Positions 34,200 through 45,083 are shown, counted from the first letter of the stretch. The stretch: DNA of 64,000 bases from Marisediminicola antarctica (GCF_009930795.1 NZ_CP017146.1:2728001-2792000), one strand, 5' to 3'. Translations and numbers: made by a program. The notes: a model not told the origin generated them from the letters alone.

Positions 34200-36502
34200 G
34201 CGTTGCTCGTCACTTGACGCGACGCAGTCTCGCGCGACGGAATGGTGTGAGTGGGCTGCGGCACCGTGGCGCCGTCGTGCCCGTGGTAGATGACGGCCCG
34301 CCAGTCCATCGCGGGCAGCGCCTCAGCGACCGGACGGACCGACTTCGCCCGCGGCTTCTTCTCCACCCAAAGCCAACTGGTCATGCCGAGCCAGATGTCG
34401 ACGAGCGAGTTCCAGACGCCGATTGTGGCGAGGATCGCGGCCGTCGCGAGCACTGCGTTGAACCCAGCGAACGCGGCATTGCCCCAGTTCTGCGCGAGCA
34501 CGTCGCGCCACAGGGTGAGCGCGGAGAACGCCACAATGAGGTACGGCGCGACCACGTAGAGCACGGGCGCCGCGGTGCGGTTCTTCACCTTAGGGGTGCG
34601 GACGAAGGGGATCTTCTTGCTTGTCAGTGCCTGCTCGAGCGACTTCAGCACACCCGCCAGGTTGACCGGCAGCAGCACGAGGTTGAAGCCGTAGATGCGG
34701 AAGATGTCGCTGAACCGGTAGCCGCAGTAGCGCAGGTCGCTGCCCATCGCGAGAAAGTACGGCAGCGCGGCCAGCACGACGACGGGGCTGAGCAGCCGGC
34801 TGTCGTAGGGGTAGACGAGCAGGAAGACCAGGCCGAAGCTCGCCCAGCTGATTGATGTCATGTAGTTGACGCGCAGGAGCATCTCGATGAGGCTCACCGA
34901 CTCGCCGGCACGCTTGCGGGCGCGAACCTGGCGCCACAGCTTGGGCAGGATGAGGAGGCCTCCGTTGGCCCAGCGGCGACGCTGCACAACGAGGGATCCG
35001 AAGTCCGGCGGCGTCGCGCTGTAGCTGAGCCGCTCGGGGTAGTTGACGAGGGTCCAGCCATGCGCGCCGAGGTCGATGCTCGACTCCGTGTCTTCGATGA
35101 CCGTGCGGTCCTGCACATAGCGGCGCACCTCGAATCCGCCGACGGTCTCGACCTCGACGATGTCCTCGAGGGCTCGTTTGCGGATGACTGCGTTGGCGCC
35201 GACCCAGAAGGTCGCGCCGTAGTGCGACATGCCCTGGTGCAGGATGTGCTGGATGTCGGTAGTCGCCCCGGCGAGACGCTCGATGCGGGTGGGCGCACCT
35301 CGGAACGAGGAGTACGGCGTCTGAGTGACGGCGACGCGGGCGTTGTCGGGCTGCTCGAGGAAGTAGACCAGGCGCAGGCAGTAGTCGCGCAGCAGCAGCG
35401 AGTCGGCGTCGAGGGTCAGCAGGTACTCCGAGTCCGGCACGACGAAGTCGGCATTCGCGGATGCGGGGACGGGGCGCAGAATGGTGCCATCCGGTCCCTC
35501 CTCGCGCTGGAAGCGTCCACCCATCAGTCCGATGTAAGCGTTGAGGTTCATTGCCTTGTTGGTCTCGTGCGAGAGCGACGCGAAACGCTTGCGCTCGAAG
35601 GTCTCCATCTCGGCGGTGAACGTCCAGGCGAGGCGGCGGTGGAGCTCGAGCATCCGGTCCGGGGTGGGGGTGGCTCCCTCGTCGGCGGCGGCGTCGAGGG
35701 CCGTGGCCATGAGCGTCAGCTCGCTTGCCAGCTCGCCCAGAACCTGCTCGACAAAGAAGGTGTCGACGTGGTCGGTGACGTCTTCGGCTTCGGCCATTCC
35801 GGTGAGCCAGGCGGTCGCCCAGCGGTAGCTCTCGGCAAGCTCGCGCACCGCGCCGATCCCGATGGTGTCGCTCTCGGCGACAGCGATCTCGCAAATCAGC
35901 AGCTCGTCCGTGAACCGCTCTCGCGGCTCGGCGAGAGCGTGCGCGATGGTGTTCGCGATGGCCCGGGACTCGGTCAGACGTGCGGCGACGGCGGCATCGC
36001 TCGGATAGGGCGGGTCGTCGAGCAGCAGTACGACGCGCAGGGACGGGTACTCCTGCAGTGCCGCCGACCAGAGGGTCGCGCGCACGACGGCGGGCTCCTC
36101 CGCATATGAGGGCACGAGCACCGTCATCGAGCCGTGGGTGGTCGCGAAGTGGGCGTCGAGCTCCGCTCGGGGCACCCGAACATGGTCGCGGAATCGCTGC
36201 AGAGCGCCCTGGCGGGCCACGAGGTACATCAGCGCGGAGAAGGTGAGGAAGGTCACCACCACGAGGTAGGAGATCGCCTCGGTGGTGAAGCGGAAGCTTT
36301 CGGTCCCGTTATTGAGGAATTGGCGCACCACGGTGTAGATCAGGTACGCGAACCACGCCAGCACCGTCGCGACGATGGCGAGGCGGCCCCAGGTGATCTT
36401 GGCATCACTGGGCCTGTCGTGCACGGATGGGAGCGGCTGGGTGGTGCGTTCCGCCCCCCACTGGCGTTTGCGGGCGCGCGAAGGCAGGGTCGTCGAAGGC
36501 AT
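34196..36502 (-). CDS. Membrane GT2 glycosyltransferase (cellulose/chitin synthase-like)
   Basis: A 768-aa processive-type family-2 glycosyltransferase. Two N-terminal spans (about 41-62 and 77-97) precede a GT2 domain with acidic residues at DDPP (162-165) and DAD (365-367), the catalytic base region EDTES (470-474) and the processivity motif QRRRW (507-511). Four or more membrane spans follow. An insertion of about 110 residues, mostly helical, separates the first and second acidic motifs and is unusual. The start at 36502 has GAGGA in a leader shared with the half-gene upstream. It is coupled to a GH18 protein, pointing to an exported polysaccharide made from activated sugar on the inner face. 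Confidence 0.88.
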   Translation of the reverse strand: MPSTTLPSRARKRQWGAERTTQPLPSVHDRPSDAKITWGRLAIVATVLAWFAYLIYTVVRQFLNNGTESFRFTTEAISYLVVVTFLTFSALMYLVARQGALQRFRDHVRVPRAELDAHFATTHGSMTVLVPSYAEEPAVVRATLWSAALQEYPSLRVVLLLDDPPYPSDAAVAARLTESRAIANTIAHALAEPRERFTDELLICEIAVAESDTIGIGAVRELAESYRWATAWLTGMAEAEDVTDHVDTFFVEQVLGELASELTLMATALDAAADEGATPTPDRMLELHRRLAWTFTAEMETFERKRFASLSHETNKAMNLNAYIGLMGGRFQREEGPDGTILRPVPASANADFVVPDSEYLLTLDADSLLLRDYCLRLVYFLEQPDNARVAVTQTPYSSFRGAPTRIERLAGATTDIQHILHQGMSHYGATFWVGANAVIRKRALEDIVEVETVGGFEVRRYVQDRTVIEDTESSIDLGAHGWTLVNYPERLSYSATPPDFGSLVVQRRRWANGGLLILPKLWRQVRARKRAGESVSLIEMLLRVNYMTSISWASFGLVFLLVYPYDSRLLSPVVVLAALPYFLAMGSDLRYCGYRFSDIFRIYGFNLVLLPVNLAGVLKSLEQALTSKKIPFVRTPKVKNRTAAPVLYVVAPYLIVAFSALTLWRDVLAQNWGNAAFAGFNAVLATAAILATIGVWNSLVDIWLGMTSWLWVEKKPRAKSVRPVAEALPAMDWRAVIYHGHDGATVPQPTHTIPSRETASRQVTSNA

Positions 36503-36504
36503 AG

Positions 36505-36600
36505 GGGCTGGTCCTCGGGTAAGGCCGGCGGCTCAGGATCTCGGGGGCGCCGGGGATTTCGGGTCATCCACGCCGCAACGGAGTTTCGGGTTCCAGGGAG
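36505..36600 (-). promoter_or_regulatory. Leader of the glycosyltransferase gene with ACCCGAA repeats
   Basis: On the minus strand the leader contains ACCCGAA twice (complement at 36585-36591 and 36558-36564) and ends with CCGGCCTTACCCGAGGAC (36530-36513), a string also present before the half-gene at 37565. The last part includes the ribosome-binding site. The role is unknown; it could be a protein-binding or structured RNA leader. Confidence 0.5.
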
Positions 36601-36677
36601 GGCGTCATCGAGATTTCCTTAGAATATCGACTCTTCAACACTATCGACGAGCGAGCGCGAAAGGGGGGTTAGTGAAA

Positions 36678-36713
36678 AATCCCCGTGTCCCCAAATAGGG
36701 GGACACGGGGATT
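36678..36713 (-). terminator. Rho-independent terminator of the half-glycosyltransferase gene
   Basis: A perfect 15-bp stem, AATCCCCGTGTCCCC (36678-36692) with GGGGACACGGGGATT (36699-36713), around a 6-nt loop. On the minus strand it is followed by TTTTTC and lies 12 bp after the stop of the gene at 36726. Confidence 0.85.
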
Positions 36714-36725
36714 CGAGAAATCGAC

Positions 36726-37565
36726 TCAGGCCTGCGGCTGCCGCGACTTCGTTCGACGAAAGTCGAGCTCGAAGGTGTCGAGGTCGGCGGAGAAGGTCCA
36801 GGCCAGTCGCTGGTGCAGCTCCAGCATCCGTTCGGCGGGCGGCACACGACGCTCGTCAGCGATCGCGACGTGAAGCGAACGGGTCAGCCGGGAGAGCTCG
36901 TGGGCGGTGTCGTCGAGCACCTTCGCTGCGGCGTCGCCGCCGGCGGCCCGCTCCTCGGCTGCCTCCGCTGCCAGGCGCTTGATGGCGAAGCGGTAGCTCT
37001 CGGCGAGCTCGCGCACAGCCTCGGGGGCGATGACGCTCGACTCGGCGAGACGGATCTCGCACGCGAGGAGTTCGTCGCGAAATCGCCTGCTGGGTTCGGC
37101 GAGCACGAGCGCCACACGGTCGGTGATGGTGCGCGACTCGCCCAGCCGCGCCGCGATGTGGGCCTCGAGCGGACGGGGCGGGTCATCGAGCAGGAGCACG
37201 ACCCGCAGCTTGGGGTACTCCTGCAGCGCTGCGGCCCACACGGTCGCCCGCACGTCGGGCACCTCCTCGGTGTAGGGCGGCACGAGCACCGTCATCGACC
37301 CCTCCCTGGTGGCGAAGTGGCTCTCGAGCCGGGCCGGGGCGCGCCGACGGCCGTGCTGGCGGACCGCCGATTGCCGCGCGAGCAGGTACATGACCAGGGC
37401 GAAGGCGAAGAACGTCATCACGATGAGATAGGAGATCGAATCGGATGTCGCCGCGCCGGTCGCCACCAGCGGAACGACGAAGGAGGGGATCAGGTAGGCG
37501 AGCCAGGCGAGAACGGTCACGGCGATCGCAACACGGATCCAGAGAGTGGATGACGTGGAAGTCAT
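36726..37565 (-). CDS. Stand-alone N-terminal half of a GT2 glycosyltransferase paralogue
   Basis: A 279-aa protein similar along its whole length to residues about 30-305 of the adjacent GT2 enzyme: two membrane spans, SMTVLVPPYTEEVPDVRATVW, LRVVLLLDDPP and RMLELHQRLAWTFSADLDTFE. It then stops with DFRRTKSRQPQA. The DAD, EDTES and QRRRW motifs and all C-terminal spans are missing, so it cannot transfer sugar itself. It has its own conserved leader and a strong terminator, which suggests an expressed gene rather than debris. A regulatory or assembly partner of the full enzyme is possible. Start ATG 37565 follows GAGGA. Confidence 0.75.
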   Translation of the reverse strand: MTSTSSTLWIRVAIAVTVLAWLAYLIPSFVVPLVATGAATSDSISYLIVMTFFAFALVMYLLARQSAVRQHGRRRAPARLESHFATREGSMTVLVPPYTEEVPDVRATVWAAALQEYPKLRVVLLLDDPPRPLEAHIAARLGESRTITDRVALVLAEPSRRFRDELLACEIRLAESSVIAPEAVRELAESYRFAIKRLAAEAAEERAAGGDAAAKVLDDTAHELSRLTRSLHVAIADERRVPPAERMLELHQRLAWTFSADLDTFELDFRRTKSRQPQA

Positions 37566-37834
37566 GGGGGCGTCCTCGGGTAAGGCCGGACGATGCGAGC
37601 GGGTGGATTCGCATCGGTAGTTCGGGTCGGTCAGGACGCGCGCGACGATCCGAATTGTCGCGCAGCATCCCGAACGCATGACGTCCGTATTCGGGTAGGA
37701 CACGGTCGTCGATGCGTGTGCCGACACGCTCTCAGGGTCTGGTGGGAGTGCGCGGGCGTTCGATCTGATGGTAATGCACAGCACGGGTACTTCGGGTGCC
37801 CGGCGGTGGCGGGCCGAAAATTCGGGTTTCGGCC
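37566..37834 (-). promoter_or_regulatory. Leader of the half-gene: repeats and hairpins, no gene
   Basis: This gap holds four ACCCGAA heptamers on the transcribed strand (complements at 37621, 37690, 37791 and 37821), plus ACCCGAG next to the start. Two stem-loops are visible: CGATGCGA (37591-37598) with TCGCATCG (37609-37616), and GGCCGAAA (37812-37819) with TTTCGGCC (37827-37834). The six bases containing the ribosome-binding site (AGGACG on the transcript) can pair with CGTCCT further upstream, enclosing the first hairpin. I see no coding sequence from 37566 to 37920. Confidence 0.5.
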
Positions 37835-37871
37835 TTGTCTAACGGTAGGTCACGGAGGGTTTCTGGAAACT

Positions 37872-37885
37872 CCCCCAAGCGGGGG
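37872..37885 (-). terminator. Short hairpin after der
   Basis: CCCCC (37872-37876) and GGGGG (37881-37885) form a stem with a 4-nt loop 36 bp after the der stop, followed on the minus strand by AGTTT. It is a weak terminator candidate for the der operon. Confidence 0.4.
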
Positions 37886-37920
37886 CCACACGCCCGGCGT
37901 ACGCCGACCCGCGAGGTGCG

Positions 37921-39444
37921 CTAGTTGCGCTTGCGCTTCTCGCGCACGCGCATGTTCACATTGATCGGGCTTCCCTCGAAGCCGAAGATCTCACGCAGGC
38001 GCCGCGTGATGAACCGGCGGTAGCCGGGGTCGAGGAAGCCGGTGGTGAACAGCACGAAGGTCGGCGGGCGGATCGCGGCCTGGGTGCCGAACAGGATGCG
38101 CGGCTGCTTGCCGCTGCGCACGGGGTGCGGGTGCTCGGCGGCGAGCTCGGCGACGAGCGCGTTGAACTTGCCGGTCGGGATGCGGGTGTCCCAGGACTGC
38201 AGGGCGAGCTCGAGGGCGGGGACGAGCTTCTCGAGGTGCCGGCCGGTGCGGGCGGAGATGTTCACGCGCGGGGCCCACGCGACGTGCGCGAGGTCCTGCT
38301 CGATCTCCCGCTCGAGGTATCGGCGGCGGTCGTCGTCGAGCATGTCCCACTTGTTGAAGGCGAGTACGAGGGCGCGGCCGGATTCGAGCACGAGGTCGAT
38401 GATTCGCACATCCTGCTCGCTGATCACTTCGCTCACGTCGAGTACGACGATTGCGACCTCGGCCTTCTCGAGCGCGGCGCTCGTGCGCAGGGAGGCGTAG
38501 AAGTCGGCGCCCTGGGCCAGGTTCATGCGACGGCGGATGCCGGCGGTGTCGATGAAGCGCCAAACCTTGCCGGCGATCTCGACCTGCTCGTCGACGGGGT
38601 CGCGTGTGGTGCCGGCCATCTCGTTGACGACGACCCTCTCCTCGCCAACGGCCTTGTTGAGCAGGCTCGACTTGCCGACGTTGGGGCGACCGAGGATAGC
38701 GACGCGCCGGGGTCCGCCAACCTCCTGCTTGGCGACGGCCGAGATCTCGGGCAGCACGGTGAGCACGTGGTCGAGCAGGTCGGCCACTCCCCTGCCGTGC
38801 AGCGCCGAGACGGGCCACGGCTCGCCGAGGCCGAGGCTCCACAGGACGGCGGCCTCCGGCTCCTGGCGCGCGTCATCGACCTTGTTGGCGACGAGGATGA
38901 CGGGTTTGTTCGACGCGCGCAGCATCCGCACGACATGCTCGTCGGTCGAGGTGGCGCCGACCATCGCGTCGACGACGAACAGCACGGCGTCGGCGAGGTC
39001 CACGGCCACCTCGGCCTGCGCAGCGACGGAGGCGTTGATGCCGCGCGCATCGGGCTCCCAGCCGCCCGTGTCGACGAGGGTGAAGCTGCGGTCGACCCAC
39101 TCGGCGCGGTAGGTCACGCGGTCGCGAGTGACGCCGGGGGTGTCCTGCACGACGGCCTCGCGGCGGCCGAGGATGCGGTTGATGAGCGCCGACTTGCCGA
39201 CATTCGGTCGACCGACGACGGCCAGCACGGGCAGCGCGGGGAGGTAGGTGATCGCCTCGGGATCGTCGCCGACGCTCTGAAGCATGTCGAGGTCTTCGGC
39301 CTCGAGGTCGTAGTCGTCGAGCCCGGCGCGCAGGGTGTTGGCGCGCTGCAGTGCCTCGGCTTCGTCGATCGCCGCAATGCGCTTGGCGAGCTGTTCGTCC
39401 ATCTCGGGGTAATTGTCCCGGTCGGCGTTGTCGTGGTCGGCCAT
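37921..39444 (-). CDS. der: Ribosome-assembly GTPase Der (EngA)
   Basis: A 507-aa double GTPase needed for 50S ribosome assembly. An N-terminal acidic extension (about 70 residues, common in actinobacteria) precedes the first G domain ([34 protein letters not shown]). The second follows ([34 protein letters not shown]), then the KH-like domain ending at [17 protein letters not shown]. It is the last gene of the run parA-scpA-scpB-rluB-tyrA-cmk-der, all on this strand, with a 39-bp gap from cmk. Confidence 0.97.
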   Translation of the reverse strand: MADHDNADRDNYPEMDEQLAKRIAAIDEAEALQRANTLRAGLDDYDLEAEDLDMLQSVGDDPEAITYLPALPVLAVVGRPNVGKSALINRILGRREAVVQDTPGVTRDRVTYRAEWVDRSFTLVDTGGWEPDARGINASVAAQAEVAVDLADAVLFVVDAMVGATSTDEHVVRMLRASNKPVILVANKVDDARQEPEAAVLWSLGLGEPWPVSALHGRGVADLLDHVLTVLPEISAVAKQEVGGPRRVAILGRPNVGKSSLLNKAVGEERVVVNEMAGTTRDPVDEQVEIAGKVWRFIDTAGIRRRMNLAQGADFYASLRTSAALEKAEVAIVVLDVSEVISEQDVRIIDLVLESGRALVLAFNKWDMLDDDRRRYLEREIEQDLAHVAWAPRVNISARTGRHLEKLVPALELALQSWDTRIPTGKFNALVAELAAEHPHPVRSGKQPRILFGTQAAIRPPTFVLFTTGFLDPGYRRFITRRLREIFGFEGSPINVNMRVREKRKRN

Positions 39445-39483
39445 TAGTTAATCCTTTTAGGTTCGGTGCGCCCGCGTTGCGGG

Positions 39484-40155
39484 CTACTCAGCCCACACGC
39501 TCGTGACGAGATCGACGACCGCGGTGACGGTCTGGTCGAAGTCGAGGTGGGTTGAATCGACGGTGGTCACACCGTCGGCGGCGTTCATGAAGTCGACGAC
39601 CCGAGAGTCCTGGACGTCCCGCGAACTGAGTTGCTGGGCGGTGACCTCGGCGGATTGTCCGGTAACTTCTAGCGAACGCCTCGCCATTCTAGCTTCTTCA
39701 CTGGCTGTCAGCAGAATTCGCACGTCGGCGTCCGGTGCGACGACTGTGGTGATGTCGCGTCCCTCGGTCACGATCCCGGGCCGCAGGCTCTCCCGGATGA
39801 CGCTGCGGAACAGCTCGACGAGGTACGCGCGCACCTCGGGGATGCGGGCGACCTGGCTGACCACGGCGCTCACCCGCGGCTCGCGGATCGCCTCGGTGAC
39901 GTCGGTGTCCCCGACCTGCACGACCGTGTGGTCGGGGTCGGTGCTGATCCGGTAGTCGAAGCCGGGGAGCGACGCGATGACGGCTGCCGCGTCGGTGGTG
40001 TCGATGCCTCTGTCGAGTGCGCTCCAGGCGAGGGCGCGGTAGGCGGCGCCGGTGTCCTGGTAGCCGAAGCCAAGGCGGCGGGCGGTCGCCCGGCTCACGC
40101 TCGACTTGCCGCTTCCCGCGGGGCCATCGATCGCGACGACGACGCCGCCGCTCAC
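39484..40155 (-). CDS. cmk: Cytidylate kinase
   Basis: A 223-aa CMP/dCMP kinase: P-loop [13 protein letters not shown] near residue 10, [13 protein letters not shown], the CMP-binding insert with [17 protein letters not shown], and [18 protein letters not shown]. It phosphorylates CMP and dCMP with ATP. GTG at 40155 overlaps the tyrA stop (GTGA), so the genes are translationally coupled. Confidence 0.95.
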   Translation of the reverse strand: MSGGVVVAIDGPAGSGKSSVSRATARRLGFGYQDTGAAYRALAWSALDRGIDTTDAAAVIASLPGFDYRISTDPDHTVVQVGDTDVTEAIREPRVSAVVSQVARIPEVRAYLVELFRSVIRESLRPGIVTEGRDITTVVAPDADVRILLTASEEARMARRSLEVTGQSAEVTAQQLSSRDVQDSRVVDFMNAADGVTTVDSTHLDFDQTVTAVVDLVTSVWAE

Positions 40156-41261
40156 AGCGAGGCCCCCGCGATGCGCCAGCCGCGCGATTCGAGTTCGTCG
40201 GTGAGCTGCTGCTCGACCTCGGGCAGCACCGAGATCTCGGCGAGGCCGATCTGGGCGCCGGGCGAGTGCTCCAGCCTGAGGTCTTCCATGTTCACCCCTG
40301 AGGCTCCGATCTCGGTCAGCAGCCGGGCGAGCTCGCCCGGGCGGTCGTCGACCATGACAACCATCTGGCTGTACCGGCGGTCCTGCCCGTGCTTGCCCGG
40401 GATCGCGGCGACCCCCGCGTTGCCGGCGGCGATCGCCTCGGCGAGCGTGCGCCGGGCGCCGGGAGCGGTCGGATGCTCGAGGGCGGCGAGCACCGCGTCG
40501 AGGTCGTCACGGTAGGCGCGCAGGATCGGGGTGATCGCGGGGGCGTTGGCACCGAGGATCTGCACCCACAGCTCGGGTTCGCTCGCGGCGATCCTCGTGG
40601 TGTCGCGCAGGCCCTGGCCGGCGAGGCCGACCGAGGAGTGCGCGGCGCCCAGCAGCCGCTTCGCGAGCAGTGTCGCGATGAGCTGCGGCACGTGCGAGAC
40701 GAGCGCGACGGCGCGGTCGTGCTCCTCGGGGCTCAGCTCGACGAGCACGGCGCCGAGGTCGAGGATGAGGTCGTCGATCGCCGATCCCTCACGGTAGGAG
40801 ATGTCGTCATGCCCGGTGACGACCCAGGGCCGGCCGAGGAACAGATCGGCGCGGCCGGCGACGGCTCCCCCGCGTTCGCGGCCGGCGAGTGGATGCGAGC
40901 CGATGTAGCGGGAGAGGTCGGCCCCGGCGGCGCGCAGCTCCTCGAGCGGCTGCACCTTGACGCTCGCGACGTCGGTGACGATGGCGTCGGGGAACGCGGC
41001 GAGCTCGGCGGCGACGACCCTGCCGGTGACGTCCGGCGGCACGCAGACGATGATGAGCTGCGGGGAGTCGTCGGGTTCGGCCGGGCGGCCGGCTCCGTAG
41101 TCGACCGCGAGGCTCAGGTTCGCCGGGGACGCGTCATCAAGGATCACGTCGATGCCCTTGGCTCGCAAACCCAGCCCGATGCTCGTGCCGAGCAGGCCGG
41201 AGCCGACGACGCGCACGGGACCGACGAGGCGGGAGTCGGTCAGGAGCATTGACTCGGTCAC
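40152..41261 (-). CDS. tyrA: Prephenate dehydrogenase with ACT domain
   Basis: A 369-aa enzyme of tyrosine synthesis (prephenate plus NAD to 4-hydroxyphenylpyruvate). [21 protein letters not shown] is the NAD-binding start. [10 protein letters not shown] carries the active-site histidine region and [15 protein letters not shown] follows. The last ~75 residues form an ACT domain ([25 protein letters not shown]), expected to sense tyrosine. GTG at 41261 overlaps the rluB stop; an ATG at 41249 is also possible. Confidence 0.92.
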   Translation of the reverse strand: MTESMLLTDSRLVGPVRVVGSGLLGTSIGLGLRAKGIDVILDDASPANLSLAVDYGAGRPAEPDDSPQLIIVCVPPDVTGRVVAAELAAFPDAIVTDVASVKVQPLEELRAAGADLSRYIGSHPLAGRERGGAVAGRADLFLGRPWVVTGHDDISYREGSAIDDLILDLGAVLVELSPEEHDRAVALVSHVPQLIATLLAKRLLGAAHSSVGLAGQGLRDTTRIAASEPELWVQILGANAPAITPILRAYRDDLDAVLAALEHPTAPGARRTLAEAIAAGNAGVAAIPGKHGQDRRYSQMVVMVDDRPGELARLLTEIGASGVNMEDLRLEHSPGAQIGLAEISVLPEVEQQLTDELESRGWRIAGASL

Positions 41262-42136
41262 GAGCCGGCCGGGTCGTCGGCCGGGTCGTCGGGCTGGTCG
41301 GATGCTGCATCCGCCCCGGTCGTCGCCTTCGCGTCGCGGGAGATGGTGAGCAGCTGGCCGACCTCGGCCTTGGTCAGGTCGCGGATCTCGCCGATCTGCA
41401 GGGTGCCGAGGTGCAGCGGCCCGAACTGGCGGCGGACGAGGTCGACGACGGGGTGGCCGACCTCCTCCAGCATCCGCCGCACGATGCGGTTGCGGCCCGA
41501 GTGCAGGGTGATCTCGACGATCGTCTCCCGGCCGCCGGAGGCCTGGTCGAGGATGCGGGCCTTGTCGGCGGCGATGGGGCCGTCTTCGAGGTGGATGCCG
41601 GAGGTGAGCTTGGAGATTGTCGCTGGGGTCACCCGGCCCTCGACCCACGCGATGTAGGTCTTGAGCACACCGAAGGAGGGGTGTGCGAGCACGTGGGCGA
41701 GCTCGCCGTCGTTGGTGAGGATGAGCAATCCGGATGTCTGCGCGTCGAGCCGGCCCACGTTGAACAGCCGCTCGTCGTAGCGGGAGACGAACTGTGACAG
41801 GTCGGGGCGACCGCGGTCGTCCTGCAGCGAGGAGACGATACCGGTGGGCTTGTTGAGCATGAGGTAGCGACGGCTGGTGTCGAGTTGGATGGCGACGCTG
41901 TCGACCGAGACGAGGTCGGTCTCCTGCACGCGGCGTCCCAGCTCGGTGACGACCTCGCCGTTGACCTCGACGCGGCCGGCGGAGATGAGGTCTTCCGAGA
42001 CGCGACGGGAGGCGACACCCGCGGCGGCCATGAGCTTCTGCAGGCGGATGCCGTCGTCGGCGGCATCCGCGCTCTTGCTGCGGTCGGGCGTGTTTTTGTC
42101 GGGCGTGTTCTTGTCGGGCATGTTTCTATCGGGCAT
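41258..42136 (-). CDS. rluB: rRNA pseudouridine synthase (RluB family)
   Basis: A 292-aa RluB/RsuA-type enzyme that modifies a uridine in 23S rRNA. An S4 RNA-binding domain (RLQKLMAAAGVASRRVSEDLI) is followed by the catalytic domain with the aspartate motif VGRLDAQTSGLLILTNDG. The N-terminus contains repeats of the pentapeptide (M/T)PDKN, encoded by near-identical 15-bp units, and the C-terminus a DDPADDPA tail. The start is uncertain between 42148 and 42136; both overlap the end of scpB. Confidence 0.9.
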   Translation of the reverse strand: MPDRNMPDKNTPDKNTPDRSKSADAADDGIRLQKLMAAAGVASRRVSEDLISAGRVEVNGEVVTELGRRVQETDLVSVDSVAIQLDTSRRYLMLNKPTGIVSSLQDDRGRPDLSQFVSRYDERLFNVGRLDAQTSGLLILTNDGELAHVLAHPSFGVLKTYIAWVEGRVTPATISKLTSGIHLEDGPIAADKARILDQASGGRETIVEITLHSGRNRIVRRMLEEVGHPVVDLVRRQFGPLHLGTLQIGEIRDLTKAEVGQLLTISRDAKATTGADAASDQPDDPADDPAGS

Positions 42137-42743
42137 CGTCGAATCCATTCGAGCCGTCCGCGAGGAGCGGGGAGATGTGCGGCAGCTCGTCGAGCGAGTT
42201 GATGCCGAGTTGGGTGAGAAGGAGGTCGGTGGTGGCGTAGTGGATCGCACCGGTCTCGGGATCGGCGAACGCCTCGGTGACAAGGCCGCGGCCGAGCAGC
42301 GTGCGCACGACCGAGTCGACGTTCACCGCCCGGATCGAGGCGATCGCGCCGCGGCTGATCGGCTGCTTGTAGGCGATCACCGCGAGGGTCTCGAGGGCCG
42401 CCTGGGTGAGCCGGGTCGGGCTCTGCGCGAGGGAGAAGTCGCGCACGACGGAGTCGAACTCGCCGCGCACATAGAAGCGCCAGCCTCCGCCGACCTCACG
42501 CAGCTCGAATCCGCGCCGCACGGTGCCAGCGACACCGTCGTAGTCGGCGACGAGCCGGTCGATCGCGGCGCGCACCTCGGCGACGGGCCGCTCGAGCGCG
42601 GTCGCGAGGCGCACAAGGGACTGCGGCTCGTCGGCGATCATCAGGATCGCCTCGAGGCCGCGCTCGACGTCCACCGGCGCACTGGTTTCTGTGCCCGCTT
42701 CGGTGGCGGTTTCGGTGGCGGTTTCGGTCGCGTCAGTTGCCAT
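42126..42743 (-). CDS. scpB: Segregation and condensation protein B
   Basis: A 205-aa ScpB with two winged-helix domains (VERGLEAILMIADEPQSLVRLA; LTQAALETLAVIAYKQPISRGAIASIRAV). It forms the SMC-ScpA-ScpB condensin with ScpA. The N-terminus has a Thr/Glu-rich repeat (TETATET). It overlaps scpA by 11 nt and rluB by 11-23 nt. Confidence 0.95.
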   Translation of the reverse strand: MATDATETATETATEAGTETSAPVDVERGLEAILMIADEPQSLVRLATALERPVAEVRAAIDRLVADYDGVAGTVRRGFELREVGGGWRFYVRGEFDSVVRDFSLAQSPTRLTQAALETLAVIAYKQPISRGAIASIRAVNVDSVVRTLLGRGLVTEAFADPETGAIHYATTDLLLTQLGINSLDELPHISPLLADGSNGFDDAR

Positions 42744-43558
42744 AATCGGCCCCGAGATTCGCGAGGCTGTCGTCGGAGAACGACTCGGCCGTCCATCGGA
42801 TCGTGAGCTCGCCGAGCGGCTCGAGCTGGTCGAAGCCGATGAGCCCGCCGCGGTAGAGCTCGAGCACGGCGAGGAACCGGGCCACGATCACGCCCTTGCG
42901 GTCGGCGCCGGCGATGAGCTGGCGGAAGGTCATCGGGTCACCCCCGCGCAGCATGGCGACGATGAACGCGGCCTGCTCCCGGATGCTGACGAGCGGCGCG
43001 TGCAGGTGGTCGAGCCCCACCGAGGGCAGCTCGCGCGGCGCGAAGGCGAGCATCGCGATCGCGGCGAAGTCCTCAGGGGTGAGCGTCCAGACGAGTTCGG
43101 GGGTCTGCCTGCGGTACTTCTCCTCCAGTGGCACCGACCGGAACTGCCGCGACGCCTCGGCATCCAGCCCCGCCGCGAACCAGGACGAGGCCTCCTTGAA
43201 CGCACGGTATTGCAGCAGCCGGGCGAAGAGCAGGTCGCGCGCCTCGAGCAGTGCCACGTCCTCGGCATCCACCAGCTCGCCCTGTGGCAAGAGCCCCGCG
43301 ACCTTCAGATCGAGCAGGGTCGCGGCGACGACGAGGAACTCGGTGGCCTGATCGAGCTCCTCGGCGGAGTCGAGGGTGCGCAGGTAGGAGATGAACTCGT
43401 CAGTGACCTGGCTGAGCGAGATCTCGGTGATGTCGAGCTCATGCTTGGTGATGAGCGAGAGCAGCAGGTCGAACGGTCCGTTGAAGTTGCGCAGGGTCAC
43501 CGAGAATCCGCCGGCTTCCGCTGGCGCATCCGTGGGGTCGACCGAAGGCTTCGCCGGG

Positions 43559-43575
<17 letters not shown>
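42733..43575 (-). CDS. scpA: Segregation and condensation protein A
   Basis: A 280-aa kleisin: N-terminal helix FNGPFDLLLSLITKHELDITEISLSQVTDEF, the SMC-neck binding part, and a C-terminal winged helix. It bridges the SMC dimer. It overlaps parA by 17 nt, the usual arrangement in actinobacteria. Confidence 0.95.
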
Positions 43576-44449
<874 letters not shown>

Positions 44450-44672
44450 CCCGACATTCCTCACTACTCGACGTGCAGGCCGGCGGCTCCCGACCGTGTC
44501 GAGTCTAACCGCGGCGCGCCGACGACCCGGGGAGATACGCGCTGTTTCGAAATATGCCAATCACGCGGTTGCGGAAGCGAAACACGAGTCTCCCTTCCGC
44601 ACGCCGCCTCGAGGCCAGTAACGTCGAGGTGTTGGGTCGTCCGCAGGCCTTCATCATCCAGAGGAGAACCAC

Positions 44673-45023
44673 ATGACCATCCCGCCGCCGGGCCCCGCTC
44701 CGTACGTTCCACCGTCGGCGCCGAATGGTGATTACCCCGGCAAGACCATGGGGCTCATCGCCCTCATCCTCGCGATCTTCTTCAATATCGTCGGGGGCAT
44801 CGTCGGCATCGTCGCGCTCCGCACGTCGAAGAAGGCCGGCGCCAAGAACCCGCTCGCGGTCGCGGCGATCATCGTCGGCTTCGCGCTGTTCGTGATCCTC
44901 TCCATCATCGGAATCGTTGTCGGAATCGCCTTCGTCGCGCTGACCACGGAGCTGGCCCAGCAGTGCACCGGCCTGAGCGGCCAGGAGATCATCATCGAGG
45001 GCACCACGCTCGTCTGCCCGTAG
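44673..45023 (+). CDS. DUF4190-like small membrane protein
   Basis: A 116-aa protein with a Pro-rich start (IPPPGPAPYVPPSAPNGD), two hydrophobic spans (MGLIALILAIFFNIVGGIVGIVAL and AAIIVGFALFVILSIIGIVVGIAFVAL) joined by a basic loop (RTSKKAGAKN), and a Cys-containing tail. Such DUF4190 proteins are common in actinobacteria and have no known role. AGGAG stands 7 bases before the ATG. It is on the opposite strand to the core operon. Confidence 0.8.
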   Translation: MTIPPPGPAPYVPPSAPNGDYPGKTMGLIALILAIFFNIVGGIVGIVALRTSKKAGAKNPLAVAAIIVGFALFVILSIIGIVVGIAFVALTTELAQQCTGLSGQEIIIEGTTLVCP

Positions 45024-45083
45024 GCCAGCGCACCCGACCGATCCCCCTGTTGCCGGGGACCTCCAGTCGATAGCCTCGGTTTC

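Noticed and set aside
38125-39447. 440-codon plus-strand open frame opposite der
   Set aside because: It is a mirror frame of the Der GTPase with no recognisable domain.
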